From NCBI GenBank assembly GCA_964496035.1, contig CAZBXI010000047.1, forward strand, positions 1 to 9,280: 9,280 nucleotides of DNA, in the 5' to 3' direction. A program made the position numbers and the translations under genes. This DNA is from EX4484-217-1 sp964496035. GTDB taxonomy: Archaea; Thermoproteota; Thermoprotei_A; EX4484-217-1. Positions 6,449 through 9,280 of the stretch are shown in pieces (position 1 is the first letter of the stretch; the number at the start of each line of letters is the position of its first letter). Below the pieces are notes generated by a model. The model ran no database searches. It was not told where the DNA came from and was given only the letters and a program-made list of their open reading frames with translations.

Positions 6449-7023
6449 ATGGTGCTATGGATTTTCGGTAAGAAAAAGAGAAGATTCGAGGACTTAAAAA
6501 CTAAGAGGATAACATTAGCGCTTAGAAAGCTTAGAATGGCATCTACAATGATAGCTTCAACAGTAAACAGCGTTGATAAACATATACATTTTCTTAAAAA
6601 CAGAATACGCGTTCTTAAACAACGCTCTAAAGACCTTGAAAAAGTAGGTATGTATAGTGAGGTAAGGTTAATTAGGGATGAAATCTATGAAGTCCAGAAG
6701 ATGATAAAGAAGCTAGTAATGACAAGAAACATATTAGAGAAAGTAAAGCTGAAACTAGATACCCTATCCGATATGAGCGAAGCACTAATAATTTTAGCTC
6801 CTGCACTAAACGTTTTAAGGAAAATAGTTAGAGATTTAATGAAAGTTAAACCGGAAATAGCATATCAAATAAGCACTGTAAAAGAACTAATATATTCTTC
6901 ATTACTAGACCTAGGAGAATTTACTAGGGTAACTATAGAATACTATGTAGCAACAAGCTATGAGGCAAAAGAAATACTCGAGGAAGCAAAGAAAATAGCC
7001 GAGCAAAAACTTGAAGAAATCTA
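6449..7023 (+). CDS. ESCRT-III/CdvB-like (Snf7 fold) protein, 3' end lost in an assembly gap
   Basis: Archaeal CdvB proteins polymerise on membranes and drive constriction in cell division and vesicle release. The 191 visible residues open with WIFGKKKRRFEDLK, resembling the basic N-terminus of Sulfolobus CdvB proteins, then form long charged helices: about 18-60 and 62-105 (an antiparallel hairpin rich in Lys/Arg), about 108-135 with LIILAPALNVLRKI, where CdvB has its LSPVIGVL block, and about 137-160. A final helix, YEAKEILEEAKKIAEQKLEE (171-190), resembles the end of CdvB paralogs. The codon entering the gap is TAN, Tyr or stop, so any C-terminal winged-helix/MIM region for the CdvC ATPase cannot be judged. 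No CdvA or CdvC gene is adjacent, so this is likely a paralog (CdvB1/B2/B3 type) outside the cdvABC operon. It starts one base after mscS. Confidence 0.85.
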
Positions 7024-7123
7024 NNNNNNNNNNNNNNNNNNNNNNNNNNNNNNNNNNNNNNNNNNNNNNNNNNNNNNNNNNNNNNNNNNNNNNNNNNNNN
7101 NNNNNNNNNNNNNNNNNNNNNNN
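7024..7123. other. Assembly gap of 100 N between the CdvB-like gene and tRNA-Thr
   Basis: Exactly 100 unknown bases, again a likely placeholder of unknown true length. It hides the end of the CdvB-like gene, the tRNA promoter, the 5' acceptor strand of the tRNA, and possibly further genes. Confidence 0.9.
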
Positions 7124-7210
7124 AGGGTTTAGAGGCACAAGGCGCCGCCCTGGTAAATTTCCTTTCTAGAAAGGCGGAGGTCCCGGGTTCAAATCCCGGC
7201 GGCGGCTCCA
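7124..7210 (+). tRNA. tRNA-Thr(GGU), intron-containing, 5' end lost in the gap
   Basis: The 3' part folds as a tRNA. Anticodon stem CCGCC (7145-7149) pairs with GGCGG (7173-7177). Spliced anticodon loop is CTGGTAA with anticodon GGT at 7152-7154. Variable loop is AGGTC (7178-7182). T-stem CCGGG (7183-7187) pairs with CCCGG (7195-7199) around TTCAAAT. Acceptor 3' strand is CGGCGGC (7200-7206), then T73 and encoded CCA (7208-7210). GGU with U73 and C72/G71 agrees with archaeal threonine identity. The 5' acceptor strand, expected to be GCCGCCG, should be in the gap. The D-arm part (7124-7144) is poor: a stem GTTT (7127-7130)/AGGC (7140-7143) needs two G-U pairs and puts GG where U8 is expected, so this gap-edge sequence may be wrong or may hide another intron. 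The stop codon of the convergent minus-strand gene begins 8 nt after the CCA. Confidence 0.87.
7156..7171 (+). other. 16-nt archaeal tRNA intron at position 37/38
   Basis: Removing AATTTCCTTTCTAGAA leaves a canonical 7-nt anticodon loop. The precursor forms the expected splice motif: loop bases CTGG (7150-7153) pair with intron CTAG (7166-7169) as C-G, U-A, G-U, G-C. This helix is flanked by three-base bulges UA|A (7154-7156) and AA|A (7170-7172), each cut after its second base. Only one further intron pair is possible, so it is a bulge-helix-loop type site rather than a full bulge-helix-bulge. Confidence 0.85.
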
Positions 7211-7218
7211 TGGCTCAC

Positions 7219-7593
7219 TTAAATTCCTGACTCAGTAACGTACTTAATCATGTTCTCTGCTTCTCTCTCCAATACTGCTATGTCGCTCGCCAATGGAGTA
7301 CCGTAGGTTTTCACGTCGTAATCGCATGTTATTGTAACTTCGCCTTCAGGTTTTAAAGTTAAAGTAACTCTTAATGTCGTTTTACATTTCTCAATTCTCG
7401 CACCAGTAAATGATGCCATGCTGCTTCCACGTTCGAAAATTATTGTTTTAGGTATGAAAATATTCTCTATTCTGTAAGGTATTACTCTTCTAATCCTGTA
7501 TGGGAAGTCAAGTTTAAACGTAAAATATTCCACTAGATAATCAAAAATTTTCTCAGCATCACCTTTAATACTAAAAGTTTTTGTAATTTTCAA
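7219..7593 (-). CDS. Small hypothetical protein (124 aa), function unknown
   Basis: I do not recognise this family with confidence. From a TTG at 7593 it encodes 124 residues with no signal peptide or membrane helix: strand MKITKTFSI, helix GDAEKIFDYLVEYF (11-24), a run of beta strands including TIIFERGSS (50-58), TTLRVTLTL (72-80) and EVTITCDYDV (85-94), then a C-terminal helix (about 103-120). Helix, antiparallel sheet, helix would suit a small START/SRPBCC-like or lipid-binding fold, but this is only a shape argument. The TTG is chosen because GGTGA (7599-7603) lies 5 nt upstream; the frame is also open to a TTG at 7629. It is 71 nt downstream of the RlmI-like gene on the same strand and converges on tRNA-Thr, whose CCA is 8 nt from its stop. 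Confidence 0.7.
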   Translation of the reverse strand: MKITKTFSIKGDAEKIFDYLVEYFTFKLDFPYRIRRVIPYRIENIFIPKTIIFERGSSMASFTGARIEKCKTTLRVTLTLKPEGEVTITCDYDVKTYGTPLASDIAVLEREAENMIKYVTESGI

Positions 7594-7598
7594 AACAA

Positions 7599-7603
7599 TC
7601 ACC
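7599..7603 (-). promoter_or_regulatory. Shine-Dalgarno GGTGA supporting TTG start at 7593
   Basis: On the minus strand GGTGA is 5 nt before TTG at 7593. It favours a 124-residue product over the 136-residue reading from the TTG at 7629. Confidence 0.5.
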
Positions 7604-7627
7604 CTACCATAAACTACGATTTCCTCC

Positions 7628-7660
7628 AATAGATATATTGTAGAGTTTCACTTTAAAAAC
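7628..7660 (-). promoter_or_regulatory. Candidate promoter region of the small hypothetical gene
   Basis: Two TATA-like stretches occur on the minus strand, GTTTTTAAAG (7651-7660) and CAATATATCTATT (7628-7640). The second would place initiation near 7608, leaving a short leader with the GGTGA site. The first would initiate near 7628. I cannot choose between them. Confidence 0.35.
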
Positions 7661-7664
7661 ATGG

Positions 7665-8846
7665 CTATGTAATTTCAATGAAAACAGATTTAAGATAGTC
7701 TAAATACTTCGACTCAAAATTGAATACATGGTCCATAGCAGCTCCTCTAATAGCACCTAAGAACGTGTAATCCCTATTTTGATTTCTAAACGCTTTATTC
7801 ACTAGCTTCAGGAAATCGCCTATTCCAAGGAAATAACTGCAACTACTAAGAAAAACAATACCACCTTCCCTAACCATCTTAGCTACATAGCTGAAAAGTC
7901 TAAGATAAGCTCGACTACCACGGTCGTAATGTTCCTTAGAGGGTATGAAAGCAGGAGGGTCAGCAATAATTATGTCGAATTTCTCATTTACGATCCTTGG
8001 TAAAGCTTCCCATACATCTACGCTATAAATTTCATAATCGCTGACCATGTTCAGCTTTAAATTTCTTTTAAGAATTTCAACAGCTCTTCGATCCGATTCC
8101 ACAAAAACAACCTTTTTAGCTCCAGCATTAGCTGCATGTATCCCAAAACCTCCGGTATATGAGAAAAGGTCGAGAACTTTAACACCGAGTTCAACTATTT
8201 TCTCAAGAAACAACCTGTTTTCTCTCTGGTCTAGGAAGAAACCTGTCTTCTGGCCATGAACAACATTAACTATAAATTTCGAATTACCTTCCCTAATTAC
8301 AGTCTCCTCCTTACGTCCTTTCAGAAACCTCCTCCTAAATGGTAGCCCTATATCGCCTCTACTTTTCTGATCGCTTTTCTCGAATATCGTAATGCCTTTA
8401 CCATAAATTTCCGTAAGCGCACTAACAATATCCCCCAATGCCTTATCTATAGCTTGGCTTGAAGACTGAACAACTATAATGTCATTGTACACGTCAACTA
8501 TAAGCCCAGGTACGAGGTCTCCATCACTATTTATGAGCCTGTAAAAACCCGTGTCAAAGTATCCGATAATCTTTCTTCTTCTCAGAGCTTTTTCGAAGAG
8601 CTTCATGAAAAGCTCAAACCTGTCACCGTAGAACTCGCTATGGGATAATAGTCTAACAGCTACGGGACCAACGGTTTCATATAGTCCGCAACCTAAAAAC
8701 TCTCCTACATCATCATATACGTTAACCAAATCTCCGGGCTTAGGTTTCCCTCGAATTCCACGAATCCACTTGTTGAATAATAGTAAAGCGCCTTCACGCA
8801 GCTTCTTAGCGCCTTCACCAAAAACAATTACCTCAGCTCTTTCCAC
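7665..8846 (-). CDS. RlmI-like (COG1092) class I SAM-dependent RNA m5C methyltransferase with PUA domain
   Basis: Proteins of this family methylate cytosine C5 in large-subunit rRNA (E. coli RlmI, C1962); the archaeal target is inferred. The 393 residues match the usual length. An N-terminal PUA RNA-binding domain spans about 1-75 (KPGDLVNVYD, FLGCGLYE, VAVRLLS). A central linker domain holds NSDGDLVPGLIVDVYND (106-122). The catalytic Rossmann domain has GQKTGFFLDQRENR (198-211), motif I VLDLFSYTGGFGIHAANAG (224-242), acidic Glu250 after strand 2, IIADPPAF (293-300), and SSCSYF (334-339), whose Cys336 is the likely nucleophile. The start is GTG, with GAGG 10 nt upstream. It is transcribed divergently from the MTH1187-like gene. 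Confidence 0.92.
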   Translation of the reverse strand: MERAEVIVFGEGAKKLREGALLLFNKWIRGIRGKPKPGDLVNVYDDVGEFLGCGLYETVGPVAVRLLSHSEFYGDRFELFMKLFEKALRRRKIIGYFDTGFYRLINSDGDLVPGLIVDVYNDIIVVQSSSQAIDKALGDIVSALTEIYGKGITIFEKSDQKSRGDIGLPFRRRFLKGRKEETVIREGNSKFIVNVVHGQKTGFFLDQRENRLFLEKIVELGVKVLDLFSYTGGFGIHAANAGAKKVVFVESDRRAVEILKRNLKLNMVSDYEIYSVDVWEALPRIVNEKFDIIIADPPAFIPSKEHYDRGSRAYLRLFSYVAKMVREGGIVFLSSCSYFLGIGDFLKLVNKAFRNQNRDYTFLGAIRGAAMDHVFNFESKYLDYLKSVFIEIT

Positions 8847-8918
8847 AGCTAGTTCGCCTCAACACCGAAAACATCTACAGCAAGAATATGTATTAAACTA
8901 TAGTTGAGGCAAACAGCT
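8847..8918. repeat. Imperfect inverted repeat spanning the divergent RlmI-like/MTH1187-like intergenic region
   Basis: The leaders of the two divergent genes are near copies. The plus strand reads GTTGAGGCAAACAGCT (8903-8918) and the minus strand GTTGAGGCGAACTAGCT (8863-8847), differing by one substitution and one inserted base. Each copy carries the GAGG ribosome binding site and ends at its start codon. The arms enclose 39 nt. It could be an operator-like pair, a shared leader element, or chance similarity between two ribosome binding sites. Confidence 0.6.
8889..8899 (-). promoter_or_regulatory. Candidate TATA box of the RlmI-like gene
   Basis: The minus strand reads AGTTTAATACA with TTTAATA at 8891-8897. 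Initiation about 26 nt downstream (near 8868) would give a leader of about 22 nt containing GAGG (8857-8860), consistent with the GTG start at 8846. No convincing TATA box was found for the divergent plus-strand gene. Confidence 0.4.
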
Positions 8919-9248
8919 ATGATACATGTGTCAATAACCATAATACCTTTAGGCGTAGGAACAAGCATATCACACTACGTAGCAAAAACAGTAGAAATTC
9001 TGGAGGAACTAGGATATAAGCCAATAGTAGGACCTGCTGAAACGAGCTTCGAAATCCCAAGCCTTGAACAACTAGGTACGGTTCTAAGGAAAATACATGA
9101 CACACTACACGCAATGGGAGTTCAAAGAATAATAACGACAATAATGGTAGATGATAGGAGAGATAAACAACAACCGCTAGAAGCTAAAGCGGAAAAAGTA
9201 AAATACCTTAAAAGAACTATAAGAAGAAAGCCATTAGGGGTAATTTAG
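8919..9248 (+). CDS. MTH1187/YqgV-family thiamine-binding-like protein
   Basis: This small cytoplasmic protein of 109 residues belongs to the MTH1187 family, ferredoxin-like beta-alpha-beta proteins of which some members bind thiamine; the cellular role is unclear. Family marks are the N-terminal strand with VSITIIPLGVGTSISHYVA (4-22), ETSFEIPSLEQL (41-52), the helix ending in KIHDTLHAMGVQRI (58-71) and the highly conserved TTIMVDDRRDK (73-83). Its C-terminal tail (about 84-109) is rich in Lys/Arg. ATG at 8919 is chosen because GAGG (8906-8909) lies 9 nt upstream; the in-frame TTG at 8904 overlaps that site and is unlikely to be used. It has no same-strand partner in the window. Confidence 0.9.
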   Translation: MIHVSITIIPLGVGTSISHYVAKTVEILEELGYKPIVGPAETSFEIPSLEQLGTVLRKIHDTLHAMGVQRIITTIMVDDRRDKQQPLEAKAEKVKYLKRTIRRKPLGVI

Positions 9249-9280
9249 GGTAAAATCAAGACAATAGCTACAGTAGAACC
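9249..9280. other. Right edge, no feature recognised
   Basis: Only 32 bases follow the last stop. One plus-strand frame is open to the edge but has no ATG, GTG or TTG start at its beginning, so no gene is called. Confidence 0.6.

Noticed and set aside
7124..7132. Apparent continuation of the CdvB-like ORF after the gap to a TAG at 7130-7132
   Set aside because: These bases belong to the tRNA region and the gap length is arbitrary, so the frame cannot be followed through it.
6911..7138. Minus-strand ORF across the second gap
   Set aside because: Lies antisense to the CdvB-like gene and tRNA, and continuity relies on Ns.
6933..7211. Minus-strand ORF beginning with a PPPGFEPGTS-type sequence and running through the gap
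   Set aside because: It is the antisense translation of the tRNA T-arm and CCA region, a well-known spurious ORF, and its continuity depends on placeholder Ns.
8047..8259. Plus-strand ORF opposite the RlmI-like gene
   Set aside because: Antisense to the conserved catalytic domain, with no family resemblance.
8917..9141. Minus-strand ORF opposite the MTH1187-like gene
   Set aside because: Shadow of the conserved thiamine-binding-like protein.
9249..9280. Possible stop-codon read-through or next gene start after the MTH1187-like gene
   Set aside because: The same frame stays open to the edge, but 32 bases with no initiation codon are too little evidence.
1..9280. CRISPR arrays, insertion sequences, attachment sites, toxin-antitoxin or defence genes
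   Set aside because: No direct repeat series, transposase, integrase or terminal repeats were seen by eye on either strand; the tRNA is not flanked by an integrase or a visible partial repeat.

Overview
The window looks like a stretch of a low-GC, hyperthermophilic Thermoproteota (crenarchaeal) chromosome, probably from a draft or metagenome-assembled genome. The evidence is: single-subunit archaeal Elp3, an ESCRT-III/CdvB-type protein, a UPF0282 protein, an MTH1187-type protein, heavy AGA/AGG arginine use, GGTGA/GAGG ribosome binding sites with frequent TTG/GTG starts, and a CCA-encoded tRNA-Thr with U73 and a tiny archaeal intron at 37/38. A Desulfurococcales- or Ignisphaera-like source fits, but genus cannot be fixed by eye. 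Two runs of exactly 100 N (4566-4665 and 7024-7123) look like placeholder scaffold gaps of unknown true size.

Layout. 1-1883 (minus) is the N-terminal 627 codons of a secreted calcineurin-like phosphoesterase whose C-terminus lies off the left edge. 1967-3097 (minus) is a UPF0282 metallo-beta-lactamase-fold protein. Divergent from it, 3126-5487 (plus) is a tight three-gene operon: a small CbiX-like protein lacking the usual first metal histidine, a Trm9/ALKBH8-type methyltransferase, and Elp3 (interrupted by the first gap). 5572-7023 (plus) is a second operon: an MscS-family mechanosensitive channel and, one base later, a CdvB-like ESCRT-III protein whose 3' end runs into the second gap. 7124-7210 (plus) is the 3' part of a tRNA-Thr(GGU) gene with a 16-nt intron. 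It is followed on the minus strand by a small unrecognised protein (7219-7593) and an RlmI-like rRNA m5C methyltransferase (7665-8846). Divergent from the latter is an MTH1187-family thiamine-binding-like protein (8919-9248). The last 32 bases hold no recognisable gene.

How the genes work together. The clearest functional unit is trm9-elp3. Elp3 makes the cm5U34 wobble modification and Trm9-type enzymes methylate it to mcm5U34, so their coupling suggests a two-gene archaeal wobble-uridine pathway. The MscS/ESCRT-III pair joins a membrane-tension sensor to a membrane-remodelling filament protein and is the least expected association. The rest are RNA-modification or housekeeping genes and one cell-surface hydrolase. 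No CRISPR array, transposase or integrase was seen.
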